Shown in pieces: positions 1 to 10,970 of a DNA stretch of 35,348 nucleotides. The translations under genes and the position numbers were made by a program. How positions within the stretch are numbered: position 1 is the stretch's first letter; every line of letters begins with the position of its first letter. A model generated the notes under the pieces. That model worked only from the letters and a program-made list of their open reading frames with translations. It did no database searches and was not told the DNA's origin. The stretch spans positions 1 to 35,348 of the forward strand of contig JASGMV010000042.1 in NCBI GenBank assembly GCA_030156255.1, written 5' to 3'. The stretch is from Desulfovibrionales bacterium (GTDB lineage Bacteria > Desulfobacterota > Desulfovibrionia > Desulfovibrionales > Desulfovibrionaceae).

Positions 1-44
1 TTTTTTCAAAAAGTTCCTCCCCCGGAAAAAGCCTTCAGGCGGTC

Positions 45-1502
45 TTAACGACCCGGCTTGCGGTGGACTTCCAGCACGTTGAGCTGCGCGCCGGACAAAG
101 GGAAAAGGTCTTTGGACGCGCTGGACTCCAGGGTTCCCGTGCGCAAATGCAGGGCGTCGCGCACGAGGCCGCCGTTGATGGGGTCCGCCTCCACCCACCG
201 CCCGTTCGCCACGGCCTCGGCCCAGGCGTGGCCGGCCAGCGATTCGGCCGGATCGCCGGCCGGGTAGTATCCCAGGACGATGCGCGTCGGAAGGCCTGCG
301 GTCCGGCAGATGGCCGTGAACAACAAGGCGTGCTCGCCGCAGTCGCCCCGCCGGCGGTCCATGATCTGTTTGACGTCCATGGCCGCCTCGCCCGGAACGT
401 CCTGAATGTAGTCGTCCACGAACGCCGCGATGTTGCGGAGTTTGTCCATGTCCGAGCGGGCGTCGCCCACGGCCTGTTGCGTCAACGCGACAAGCTGCGG
501 ATCGTCCAGGGGGCATCCGGCGATGGACCCGAGCCAGTCCTGTTCATGGTCCATGGAGGGGCGGGCGGCTTCGGGATTGGGTTCGCCAAGCCTGATCCGG
601 CAGTTCGGGCCGTCGCAGAGGATGCGTTGCGCGGGGCCATCCTCCAGGGCGCGCGCCAAGTCCTGCGGGCATCCCAAATCCCAGGAGATCACGCCGCGCG
701 GGTCGTCCAGAGGTTTGTCCAGCGTGACGCTGTTCGCCAGGAACAAGTCCACGGGGGGCGTCTCGGCCCGGGCCTGCTTGCGGTCTGAGCGCCGGAACGT
801 GAATCCCTGGCCCGTCATGGACAACACGCGGCCGTCCGCGGACAACTCCGTTGTTACCTGGCCGCGTCCCGGAATTTCGGTGCGCACCTCGTAGCGGCGG
901 CGTTCGGGGAAGACGGCCTGGGACACGGAGACCAAGGTGAGGCGGCTTGGAATCACTCGGAGCTGTTGGATGTCGAATTCCTTGCCCTTGATGGAGGCGC
1001 CGGCGGCCGGATGGTCCATAACCCAGAGCTTGAGCGCGCAGTAGTCGGCCAGCGTGTACTGCAAGGGCTCGGGCAGGGCGGTTTCCCGGATTTCTCCGTT
1101 GTATTCGATGAACGCCTTGTAGCTTTGGCCGCTTTCCTCGACGCGAATCGCCGCGCCGTCGCCCATGCGCAGCCGCGCGTTTTTCAGCCGATAGGGGGGA
1201 TTCGCGTGGAATTGCTGTTCGGAGCGTATGGTCTGGTCGAAGGCGTTGCCCGCGGAAAGGCCGTGCATCCGGACGTACTCCCGCGCGAAGTAGACGGCGC
1301 CGGTTGACGCCTGCTCCAGGGAGAGGCTGCTGTTCATGGCGCCGATCTTGGCGTCCTTGAAGGAGGCCGAAAACCAGTCCACGCCGTTGGTCAGGCAACG
1401 TTGCGCGTCGTCTTGGCCAAAGGCCCGGGAATCGGCGGGCGCAGCCAGGAAAAAGGCCAGCGTCGTCAAAGCGGCGACAAGGAGCGTCCCGTTGTTGCGC
1501 AT
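45..1502 (-). CDS. Secreted transglutaminase-like protein
   Basis: This 485-residue protein starts with a typical signal peptide (charged MRNN, hydrophobic LLVAALTTLAFFLAAP, then small residues), so it is probably exported to the periplasm. The C-terminal third carries the transglutaminase/papain-like core with the expected triad: Cys388 in RRGDCGEHA, His425 in GHAWAE and Asp440 in VEADP. Bacterial members of this family are usually proteases or peptide-modifying enzymes rather than true cross-linkers; the substrate cannot be read here. The N-terminal 300 residues match no family I recognise. It starts 48 bases after feoB on the same strand, with a GGAGA-like ribosome site, so it may be read from the iron operon, although a role in iron uptake is only a guess. 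Downstream (bases 1-44) there is only a weak GCCT/AGGC hairpin before a T run. Confidence 0.85.
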   Translation of the reverse strand: MRNNGTLLVAALTTLAFFLAAPADSRAFGQDDAQRCLTNGVDWFSASFKDAKIGAMNSSLSLEQASTGAVYFAREYVRMHGLSAGNAFDQTIRSEQQFHANPPYRLKNARLRMGDGAAIRVEESGQSYKAFIEYNGEIRETALPEPLQYTLADYCALKLWVMDHPAAGASIKGKEFDIQQLRVIPSRLTLVSVSQAVFPERRRYEVRTEIPGRGQVTTELSADGRVLSMTGQGFTFRRSDRKQARAETPPVDLFLANSVTLDKPLDDPRGVISWDLGCPQDLARALEDGPAQRILCDGPNCRIRLGEPNPEAARPSMDHEQDWLGSIAGCPLDDPQLVALTQQAVGDARSDMDKLRNIAAFVDDYIQDVPGEAAMDVKQIMDRRRGDCGEHALLFTAICRTAGLPTRIVLGYYPAGDPAESLAGHAWAEAVANGRWVEADPINGGLVRDALHLRTGTLESSASKDLFPLSGAQLNVLEVHRKPGR

Positions 1503-1550
1503 GTTTCGCCGTCTCCCTCCATCCGCTAAGCCCCCGGGCCAACCGCGCCG

Positions 1551-3752
1551 TTACGCCAGCGTTGCGCCGATCTGGTAGGCGGCGACGGCCAGCGCCGCGG
1601 CCAGGGCCGTGTTGAAGATCATGGAGAACGCCGCCCATCGCCAGGTTCCCGTCTCCTGCTTGATGGTCACGACGGTGACGAAGCAGGGGGAGTAGAGCAT
1701 GATGAACAGGATGGCGGCCACGGCCGTGGCGCGCGTCATGTTCGGGTTCTGCCGCAGCCGTTTGGCCAGGGTGGCTTCCTCCGAGGTCTGCTCTTCGCTG
1801 AGGGAGTAGGCCGTGCCCAGCGTGGAGATGATAACCTCCTTGGCCGCGAACCCGCCGATGAGGGAAATGTTCAGCCGCCAGTCGAATCCGGCGTATCGGC
1901 TGATGGACTCCAAGGCGACGCCGACCCGGCCGGCTACGGAGTTTTGCAGGGCGAGTTGGTCGAATTTGCCGTGCAACGCTTCGACCTGCGCCTTGAGCTG
2001 CTCCGTCTTTTCCTGGTTGAGGCGCACCTGCCCGCCTTCGGCCTGGGACAGCAGAGCCTCCTGGACTTTAATGGAAGACTGGATATCCCGGGCCTCTTGC
2101 GAGGAGGGGCGCGGGAAGGTCATGGCCGCCCAGAGCAGAATGGAGATGGCCAGGATCACCGTTCCGGCTTTTTTGATGAACTGCCAGGTGCGCTCCCAGG
2201 TGTGGATGATCAATCCCTTGGCCGTGGGCAGCCGGTAGGGCGGCAGCTCCATGACGAAGGGGGTGCTGGGGCCGCGCACCAGGGTGGAGCGCAAGGCTTT
2301 GGCCACCAGCAGGGCGATGGCCCAGGCCGTGAGCGTGATGGCGAACAGGGCCGTTGGTTCGTTTTTCGGGAAGAAGACGCCCACGAGCAGGATGTACACG
2401 GGCAGTTTTGCGCCGCAGGTCATGAACGGGGCGGTGAGGATGGTGGCCAGCTTTTCCCTGGGGCTACGCAGCGTTCGGGCGGCCATGACGCCTGGAACGG
2501 CGCAACCGCCGGCGATGCCGCCGGAGACGATCATGGGCATGACCGAGCAGCCGTGCAGGCCGAAAATGCGAAAAACGCGGTCCATCATGTACGCCACCCG
2601 GGCCATGTAGCCCGAGTCCTCCAGAAAGGCGATGAGCAGGAACATGATCATGATCAGCGGGGCGAAGGAGAGCACGCCGCCGACGCCGTCGATGACGCCG
2701 GACACGAGCATGGAGCGCAGCATGCCCGCCGGCATGGCGTTCTCCACGGAATGCCCCAGAAAGTCGAAAAATTCGCTGAGCCAGACCAGAGGGATGTCGC
2801 CGACCGAAAAGGTGAATTTATAGATGGCGTAGAGGATCAAAAGCATGATCAGCGGGCCGCCCATTTTGTGGGTCAGCACCTTGTCCATGCGGTCGGAGCG
2901 GGCGATGCGGTCGTGGGTCGTGTCGCGGGTGAGCACGCCCTGCTTGAGAATGGAGGCGATATAGCCGTAACGGTAGTCGGCGATCAGGGCCTCGGGATAG
3001 GTGGACAGGGTTTTCTGGCAATGGTCGCTGACGTTGTCCACGATTTCCTGGAGTTTGTCGTGCAGCGTTCCTTCGGTCCGGCCGATCTCCAGAACCTCCT
3101 CGTCGCCCTCCAGGTATTTCAGGGCCAGCCATTGGGCCGGATAGCGGTGCGTGAGGAAGTCGCTCTCCTGGATCAGGGCGACCATATCCTTGAGCGCGTG
3201 GTCGAGGTCCGGTCCGTAAGAGATGTTCAGCGGCTTCCATGTCCCGTCCTGTTGCTTCGCGAGCTCCATGGCCTGCCGCAGCAACTCTTCCTTGCCGACG
3301 CCGTGTTTGGCCACGGTCTCCACCACGGGAGCGTTGATGAGGCGGGAAAGCTTCGCCTTGTCGATGGTCATGCCCGCGGCGCGGACTTCGTCCATCATGT
3401 TCAGGACCAGAACCACCGGAACGCCCAGCTCCATGAACTGGACGGCCAGATAGAGGTTGCGCTCCAGCGCCGCCGCGTTGAGCACGTCGATGACCACGTC
3501 CGGCCGTTCATCCAGGACCATGTTGCGCGCGACCAGCTCTTCCGGGGTGTAGGAGGTGAGGGAATAGGCCCCGGGCAAGTCCACGATGTGGATTTCTCTG
3601 TCCTGGATTTTGGCGACGCCTTCCTTTTTCTCCACGGTGACGCCTGGATAATTGCCCACGTGCTGGCGCGCCCCGGTCAGGGCGTTGAACAGCGTCGTTT
3701 TTCCGGAGTTGGGATTGCCCGCAAGGGCCGCCGTTATTTTCGGGGAGGTCAT
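1551..3752 (-). CDS. feoB: Ferrous iron transporter FeoB
   Basis: FeoB is the inner-membrane Fe(II) permease with an N-terminal GTPase domain. The 733-residue product shows the G1 motif GNPNSGKT (residues 12-19), a G3-type DLPG followed by AYSL, and the G4 motif NMMD, then a spacer domain and the multi-spanning Gate/FeoB_C core beginning near MGGPLIMLLILYAIY. The second core motif reads GGIAGGCAVPGVMAARTL, where enterobacterial FeoB has GFGCNVP; the Cys is kept and the Asn is not. A predicted helical stretch of about 65 residues rich in Gln and Glu sits in the C-terminal half. The start ATG overlaps the feoA stop by four bases (ATGA), which implies translational coupling. It is the fourth gene of an operon behind a Fur-like box. 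Length is close to the usual 700-770 residues. Confidence 0.97.
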   Translation of the reverse strand: MTSPKITAALAGNPNSGKTTLFNALTGARQHVGNYPGVTVEKKEGVAKIQDREIHIVDLPGAYSLTSYTPEELVARNMVLDERPDVVIDVLNAAALERNLYLAVQFMELGVPVVLVLNMMDEVRAAGMTIDKAKLSRLINAPVVETVAKHGVGKEELLRQAMELAKQQDGTWKPLNISYGPDLDHALKDMVALIQESDFLTHRYPAQWLALKYLEGDEEVLEIGRTEGTLHDKLQEIVDNVSDHCQKTLSTYPEALIADYRYGYIASILKQGVLTRDTTHDRIARSDRMDKVLTHKMGGPLIMLLILYAIYKFTFSVGDIPLVWLSEFFDFLGHSVENAMPAGMLRSMLVSGVIDGVGGVLSFAPLIMIMFLLIAFLEDSGYMARVAYMMDRVFRIFGLHGCSVMPMIVSGGIAGGCAVPGVMAARTLRSPREKLATILTAPFMTCGAKLPVYILLVGVFFPKNEPTALFAITLTAWAIALLVAKALRSTLVRGPSTPFVMELPPYRLPTAKGLIIHTWERTWQFIKKAGTVILAISILLWAAMTFPRPSSQEARDIQSSIKVQEALLSQAEGGQVRLNQEKTEQLKAQVEALHGKFDQLALQNSVAGRVGVALESISRYAGFDWRLNISLIGGFAAKEVIISTLGTAYSLSEEQTSEEATLAKRLRQNPNMTRATAVAAILFIMLYSPCFVTVVTIKQETGTWRWAAFSMIFNTALAAALAVAAYQIGATLA

Positions 3753-4000
3753 GGGGCGGACTCCAGCATTTCCACGGTGATATAGTCGGCTTCGCTGTTG
3801 CGAAGGGTCAGGGTGAAGTCCAACAGTCTCAGGGCGACGGGATCCTTGAGCGGCGCCCGGCCGATGACCTTGACGATCGTTCCGGGAACCAGGCCCATGT
3901 CGCGGATGCGGCGGCCGAGTTCACCTGTCGCCGCCACGGAGACGATGCGCGCCGAAGCGTTTTGCGGCAGCTGGCGCAAGGGAAGAGCGTGCGTGGCCAA
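3749..4000 (-). CDS. feoA: FeoA-domain protein (TTG start)
   Basis: This 83-residue SH3-like FeoA-domain protein (PLRQLPQNASARIVSV...GRRIRDMGLVPGTIVKVIGRAPL) is the small cytosolic partner thought to act on FeoB. The family hallmark, a 'RRLxDMGLxPG' segment, is clearly visible as GRRIRDMGLVPG. The start is a TTG rather than ATG: there is no ATG in range, the TTG gives the normal FeoA length, and an AAGGAG ribosome site lies nine bases upstream, inside the last codons of the preceding gene. A run of eight T lies between the ribosome site and the start. The stop overlaps the feoB start. A second FeoA-domain gene begins the same operon. Confidence 0.93.
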   Translation of the reverse strand: MATHALPLRQLPQNASARIVSVAATGELGRRIRDMGLVPGTIVKVIGRAPLKDPVALRLLDFTLTLRNSEADYITVEMLESAP

Positions 4001-4006
4001 AAAAAA

Positions 4007-4276
4007 TCACTCCTTGGGTTCTTTCAGCGGCGAAAGCTTAGACCGCATACAGCACTTGTAGCAAGGCGGTACGGAGTTGTCGACTATTTGCCCGTATTTA
4101 TTCATTCTTTCATCAAGTTGCATGCAGGGGGCGCCGCCGCCTGGCTTCCCCGCGTGGGCGCAGGGGCAGAAGCCGCAGCCTTTGGACGTTTTGCCCACGA
4201 GCTTGCGCCCGAATGCGAAGACAAGATACGCCCCGGCCCCGATGAGGATCAGGACGACAACCAGCGTTTGCCACAT
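4007..4276 (-). CDS. FeoB-associated Cys-rich membrane protein
   Basis: This 89-residue protein has one N-terminal membrane segment (LVVVLILIGAGAYLVFAF) followed by a basic patch and a Cys-rich tail with CGFCPC, a single Cys, and CYKCC. The arrangement matches the FeoB-associated Cys-rich membrane proteins (PF12669-like) found in feo operons of anaerobes, although it is longer than the common 50-60-residue form. The Cys clusters suggest binding of Fe(II) or an iron-sulfur centre, which is inference. The gene lies between two FeoA genes on the same strand, 15 bases after the first, and its last codons carry the ribosome site of the next feoA. I see no strong ribosome site for this gene itself, so translation may depend on coupling. 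Confidence 0.8.
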   Translation of the reverse strand: MWQTLVVVLILIGAGAYLVFAFGRKLVGKTSKGCGFCPCAHAGKPGGGAPCMQLDERMNKYGQIVDNSVPPCYKCCMRSKLSPLKEPKE

Positions 4277-4291
4277 CTTGACGGAGCGGCG

Positions 4292-4543
4292 TTACGACAG
4301 AAGGCCTGCCGGTTGGGCCAGGATTTTACAAGCCAGTTGTTGGCCGAGTACGAGGTCGGAGCCTCGAACCCGCACACGCAGGGGGCCTGGGCCGTTGGCT
4401 ACGATCTCGACCTCCGTTCCGGGAGTCAGCCCAAGGGCGCACACTCGCAGCCTCCCCCGGCGCCCGGCGCAAAGCTGGGACACAATCGCTTTGCTGCCTG
4501 CCGGATAAGAGGAAAGGGGGCGAAATCCGTTGTTCGTACTCAT
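4292..4543 (-). CDS. feoA: Second FeoA-domain protein, first gene of the feo operon
   Basis: This is an 83-residue FeoA-domain protein (motif VCALGLTPGTEVEIVANGPGPLRVRVRGSDLVLG), distantly similar to the other FeoA here but with CALGLTPG where that one has IRDMGLVPG. I chose the ATG at 4543 (MSTNNGF) over an in-frame ATG at 4588. The longer version would translate the Fur-like box and the -10 promoter element, and its extra 15 residues look nothing like FeoA. With the chosen start the predicted transcript has a leader of only about ten bases and no good ribosome site. FeoA pairs of this kind occur in anaerobes and may differ in partner; that is inference. Confidence 0.88.
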   Translation of the reverse strand: MSTNNGFRPLSSYPAGSKAIVSQLCAGRRGRLRVCALGLTPGTEVEIVANGPGPLRVRVRGSDLVLGQQLACKILAQPAGLLS

Positions 4544-4555
4544 GGCGTTCGTTAA

Positions 4556-4588
4556 ATTGATAATTAATTTCAATCGCAAAGTTGTCAA
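4556..4588 (-). promoter_or_regulatory. feo operon promoter with overlapping Fur-like box
   Basis: On the minus strand a perfect -35 TTGACA (4583-4588) is followed after 17 bases by AATTAT (4560-4565) as a -10. Over that -10 lies the near-palindrome ATTGATAATTAATTTCAAT (4556-4574, plus strand), whose central 15 bases match the 7-1-7 Fur consensus TGATAATnATTATCA at 12 of 14 specified positions. Fur with Fe(II) bound there would block RNA polymerase, so the feo genes should be induced by iron shortage. The elements are seen; binding is inference from the Fur family. Confidence 0.75.
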
Positions 4589-4722
4589 GCATTAAATGGG
4601 CCTGCGGGGGCTCTTCACCCTGGCGTGTTGCCCCCGGGAGTGTTCTCGGGTAAGGAATACCTCTTGCGCGCGTCGCGCCTGAAACAGCCCGCCACGCTAA
4701 CCAGCCAGGAATCATTGAACCT

Positions 4723-7974
<3,252 letters not shown>

Positions 7975-7997
7975 GCGGGCGCCTGCACCGAGGCGAG

Positions 7998-9404
7998 ATG
8001 AAAAAGGAATATTGCGGCCTTTTCGGCATTTACGGCCATCCCGAGGCCGCCCGTTTGGCCTATTTCGGATTGTACGCCCAGCAGCACCGCGGGCAGGAGT
8101 CCGCGGGCATCGTCACCTGGGACGGGGGCAGAATCCGCGAGCATCGCGGCATGGGGCTGGTGGCCGACGTTTTCAACGAACGCCATTTGGGGAAGGAACT
8201 CAAGGGCTCCGTGGCCGTGGGGCACATTCGTTACTCCACCACCGGCGTGTCCCTGATCCGCAACGCGCAGCCTTTTTTGGTGCATTTCCAGGGGGTCCAC
8301 CTTGCCGTGGCCCACAACGGCAACCTGGTCAACGCCTACGAACTGCGGCGCGAACTGGAGGCCGAGGGCTCCATCTTCCAGACCACCATGGACACCGAGG
8401 TCTTTGTCCATCTGCTGGCCAAGTATCTCATCAATTCGACCATGGAGGATGCGGTGGTCAAGGCCTGCTCCAGGGTCAAGGGCGCCTACTCCCTGTTGCT
8501 GCTGGCCAACGACAAGCTCATAGCGGTCAAGGACCCCAACGGTTTTCGGCCGCTGGCCCTGGGCCGTCTCGGCGACAACTACTGCTTCGCCTCGGAAACC
8601 TGCGCTTTCGACCTTATCGAGGCCGAATACCTTCGTCCGCTGGAGCCGGGCGAGATGGTGGTGGTCCAGGACGGGAAACTGAAAAGCCGCCGTCTGGAGC
8701 AGCAGGCGAACCCCACGCCCTGCATTTTCGAGCTGATCTATTTTTCCAGGCCCGACTCCGTGGTGTTCGGGGAAGTCGTCTACGAAGCCCGCAAACGCAT
8801 GGGCGCTATCCTGGCCGAGGAGGCTCCCGTGGAGGCGGACTTCGTCATGCCTTTCCCGGATTCAGGCAATTATGCGGCTCTCGGCTACTCGGCCAAATCG
8901 GGCCTGCCCTTGGAGCTGGCCATGATCCGCAACCACTACGTGGGGCGGACTTTCATCCAGCCCACTCAGGACAGCCGCGATTTCGGAGTCCGCGTCAAGC
9001 TCAATCCCGTGCGCTCCACGATCCAGGGCAAGCGGATCATCATTGTGGAGGACTCCATCGTGCGGGGCACTACCATCCGCACCCGCGTCAAGAAGCTGCG
9101 GGAGCTTGGCGCGAGGGAAATCCACATGCGCGTGGCCTGTCCGCCGATTCGCTACCCCTGCTACTACGGCATCGATTTTTCCTCCAAGGGCGAACTCATC
9201 GCAGCCCATCAAAGCGTCGAGGACATCGCCAGGTTCATCGGCCTCGATTCTCTCCATTATTTGAGCGTCGAAGGCTTGCAGCGGGCCGTGGAGCGTCCCT
9301 TGAACCATTGTTACGCATGTTTTACCGGGGAGTACCCCGTCAATCCGGACGGCCGCCAGGGGAAGCTTTGCCTGGAGACCGACGGAGACGATTGCGAGGA
9401 TTGA
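7998..9404 (+). CDS. purF: Amidophosphoribosyltransferase
   Basis: PurF catalyses the first step of purine synthesis, transfer of glutamine nitrogen to PRPP. I start the protein at MKKEYCGLFGIYGH (468 residues). Cys6 would become the N-terminal nucleophile after removal of a five-residue propeptide, as in the Bacillus subtilis class. An in-frame ATG 90 bases upstream lies inside carB and would bury this Cys. The class II glutaminase domain (QQHRGQESAG, GHIRYSTTG, AHNGNLVN) is followed by a phosphoribosyltransferase domain with IVEDSIVRGTT as PRPP loop. Four Cys in the right places (TPCIFE, VACPP, and the pair NHCYAC near the C-terminus) indicate the [4Fe-4S], oxygen-sensitive type. It is followed by the next gene after a single base. 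Confidence 0.97.
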   Translation: MKKEYCGLFGIYGHPEAARLAYFGLYAQQHRGQESAGIVTWDGGRIREHRGMGLVADVFNERHLGKELKGSVAVGHIRYSTTGVSLIRNAQPFLVHFQGVHLAVAHNGNLVNAYELRRELEAEGSIFQTTMDTEVFVHLLAKYLINSTMEDAVVKACSRVKGAYSLLLLANDKLIAVKDPNGFRPLALGRLGDNYCFASETCAFDLIEAEYLRPLEPGEMVVVQDGKLKSRRLEQQANPTPCIFELIYFSRPDSVVFGEVVYEARKRMGAILAEEAPVEADFVMPFPDSGNYAALGYSAKSGLPLELAMIRNHYVGRTFIQPTQDSRDFGVRVKLNPVRSTIQGKRIIIVEDSIVRGTTIRTRVKKLRELGAREIHMRVACPPIRYPCYYGIDFSSKGELIAAHQSVEDIARFIGLDSLHYLSVEGLQRAVERPLNHCYACFTGEYPVNPDGRQGKLCLETDGDDCED

Positions 9405-9405
9405 A

Positions 9406-10395
9406 ATGGCGGTGGAGCCGTCGCCAAAGGACCACGTGGCTCGCGGCCGCGAGGTGCTGGACATAGAAATCGAAGGATTGCAGGCGGTTCGCGATCAGCT
9501 GGGAGAAGGATTCTCTAAAGCTGTAGAGATGCTTGCGGCCTGCTCCGGCAGAGTGGTGGTCACAGGGATTGGAAAATCCGGGCTGGTGGGCCGAAAAATT
9601 GCGGCCACCATGTCCTCCACGGGCACGCCTTCCTTCTTTTTGCATCCGGTGGAAGGCGCCCATGGCGACATGGGCATGATCCAGCCCGCGGACGTGACCC
9701 TGGCTATTTCCAATAGCGGGGAAACCGACGAACTCAACGCCATTTTACCGGTTATTCGGACCTTGGGCGCGGGGATTGTGGCCATGACCGGCGATGTGTC
9801 CTCCACTTTGGCGCGCATGGCCGACGCGGTGATCGAGGTTCGCACGCCGCGGGAGGCCTGCCCCATGGGCATGGCGCCCACCGCGTCCACCACGGCGACT
9901 TTGGCCGTGGGCGACGCCCTGGCCGTGCGGCTCATGGATCTGCACAGCTTCAAGTCGTCGGACTTCAGGCGGTTCCATCCCGGCGGCGTCCTGGGGGGCC
10001 GGTTGGCGCTGCTCGTGGATGAGCTCATGCACAGCGAGGATTTGCCCACCGTCTCCGAAGACGCTTTGCTGGAGGATGCGTTGCGGGTACTGGACGAACG
10101 CCGTCTGGGCCTCGCCGTGGTCACGGACGGCGCCGGCCGCCTGGTCGGCGTGGTCACGGACGGCGACGTGCGCCGCCTGGTCCGCCGGGGCGGGCTGGAC
10201 CCGCGCGCTTGCGTGTCCGAGATGATGACCCGCAATCCTCGCAAGGCGATCAGCGGCGCCAAGGCCGCTTTGGCTCTTGACACCATGGAGAACCATCAGA
10301 TTACCGTGCTGCCAGTGGTTGGCCCGGAGGATAAGCTGATGGGCGTGGTTCACATGCACGACCTGCTGGGCAAGGGGCGAGTAAAATTCGGTTGA
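9406..10395 (+). CDS. kdsD: D-arabinose 5-phosphate isomerase (KpsF/GutQ family)
   Basis: This 329-residue enzyme interconverts ribulose 5-phosphate and arabinose 5-phosphate, the first step towards Kdo of lipopolysaccharide. The N-terminal SIS domain is clear (VVVTGIGKSGLVGRKIAATM, then GDMGMI and ISNSGETDEL), and the family segment with TASTTATLAVGDALAVRLM follows. Two CBS domains fill the C-terminus (from about residue 205; VTDGDVRR and HMHDLLGKG). Length equals the E. coli KdsD, 328 residues. It begins one base after the purF stop and its stop overlaps the TTG start of the next gene, so it is cotranscribed. A tandem kdsD/kpsF paralogue elsewhere in the genome cannot be excluded, hence the symbol is by family. 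Confidence 0.95.
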   Translation: MAVEPSPKDHVARGREVLDIEIEGLQAVRDQLGEGFSKAVEMLAACSGRVVVTGIGKSGLVGRKIAATMSSTGTPSFFLHPVEGAHGDMGMIQPADVTLAISNSGETDELNAILPVIRTLGAGIVAMTGDVSSTLARMADAVIEVRTPREACPMGMAPTASTTATLAVGDALAVRLMDLHSFKSSDFRRFHPGGVLGGRLALLVDELMHSEDLPTVSEDALLEDALRVLDERRLGLAVVTDGAGRLVGVVTDGDVRRLVRRGGLDPRACVSEMMTRNPRKAISGAKAALALDTMENHQITVLPVVGPEDKLMGVVHMHDLLGKGRVKFG

Positions 10396-10967
10396 ACGTC
10401 CGCGCCCCCGAGGGGATTTTGCAGAGTCCGGATATCTGCCGCCGTTGCGCCGAGACCGGCCCCACCTGCTGTTGGTTGAATCCAGGCGGGGTCGACGCCT
10501 TGTTCCCTATTTCCGACCCCGAATGGCGACGCATCCGCGAGGCTTTTCCCGATGCGGGCGGTTTCCAGCAGGTTCCGAATTCGGCGGATTTTCTTTGCAG
10601 GCTCGCCCGGCTGTTTCCCCGGGAGAAAGACCTGCTTCCCGAGATTTTTCACCCTCGCAAGCACCACTACGCCCTGGCGGTCAAAGAAGAGGGGGGCTGC
10701 CGTTTTCTGGGACCCTCCGGGTGCGTCATTCCGCTGGAGTGCCGGCCGTATTATTGCAGGATTTTTCCGTTTTGGGTGACGGACAATGACGTTTGCGTCG
10801 TTGATTTCACAAGTTGCCTGGCCTGGCGGGAAGGCCGGTCGACTTTCAGAATGACCGAGTTTTTCGGCCTGACCGAGGCCCAAATCCGCGATCTCCACGG
10901 AAGGCTGCGCATCGCCTGGGGGTTTCCGCCCAAGGCGGGGATGGAGTTCGCAAAAAAGGGATTGTAG
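10392..10967 (+). CDS. YkgJ-family Cys-rich cluster protein
   Basis: This 191-residue protein belongs to the YkgJ/CxxCxxCC family thought to bind zinc or an iron-sulfur cluster. Visible Cys motifs are CRRCAETGPTCC near residues 16-27, GGCRFLGPSGC, LECRPYYCRIFPFW and a further FTSCLAW. The start is TTG at 10392, overlapping the preceding stop (TTGA), with GGGGCGAG about a dozen bases upstream; without it the first Cys motif would lose its N-terminal flank. The biochemical role is not established for the family. Its position three bases before a class A penicillin-binding protein gene, and after a Kdo pathway gene, gives a cell-envelope context but no proof of function there. Confidence 0.85.
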   Translation: MNVRAPEGILQSPDICRRCAETGPTCCWLNPGGVDALFPISDPEWRRIREAFPDAGGFQQVPNSADFLCRLARLFPREKDLLPEIFHPRKHHYALAVKEEGGCRFLGPSGCVIPLECRPYYCRIFPFWVTDNDVCVVDFTSCLAWREGRSTFRMTEFFGLTEAQIRDLHGRLRIAWGFPPKAGMEFAKKGL

Positions 10968-10970
10968 CGC

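Noticed and set aside
1-44. Terminator after the transglutaminase-like gene (GCCT/AGGC before a T run on the minus strand).
   Set aside because: The stem is only four base pairs; too weak to list as a feature.
1944-3785. A 613-codon open frame on the plus strand opposite feoB.
   Set aside because: It is the antisense shadow of a GC-rich gene: composition dominated by His, Gly, Gln and Asp, no ribosome site, no family motif.
4605-4636. GC-rich hairpin CGGGGGC/GCCCCCG upstream of carB, considered as an attenuator.
   Set aside because: The loop is long, no T tract follows and no leader peptide or alternative pairing is apparent.
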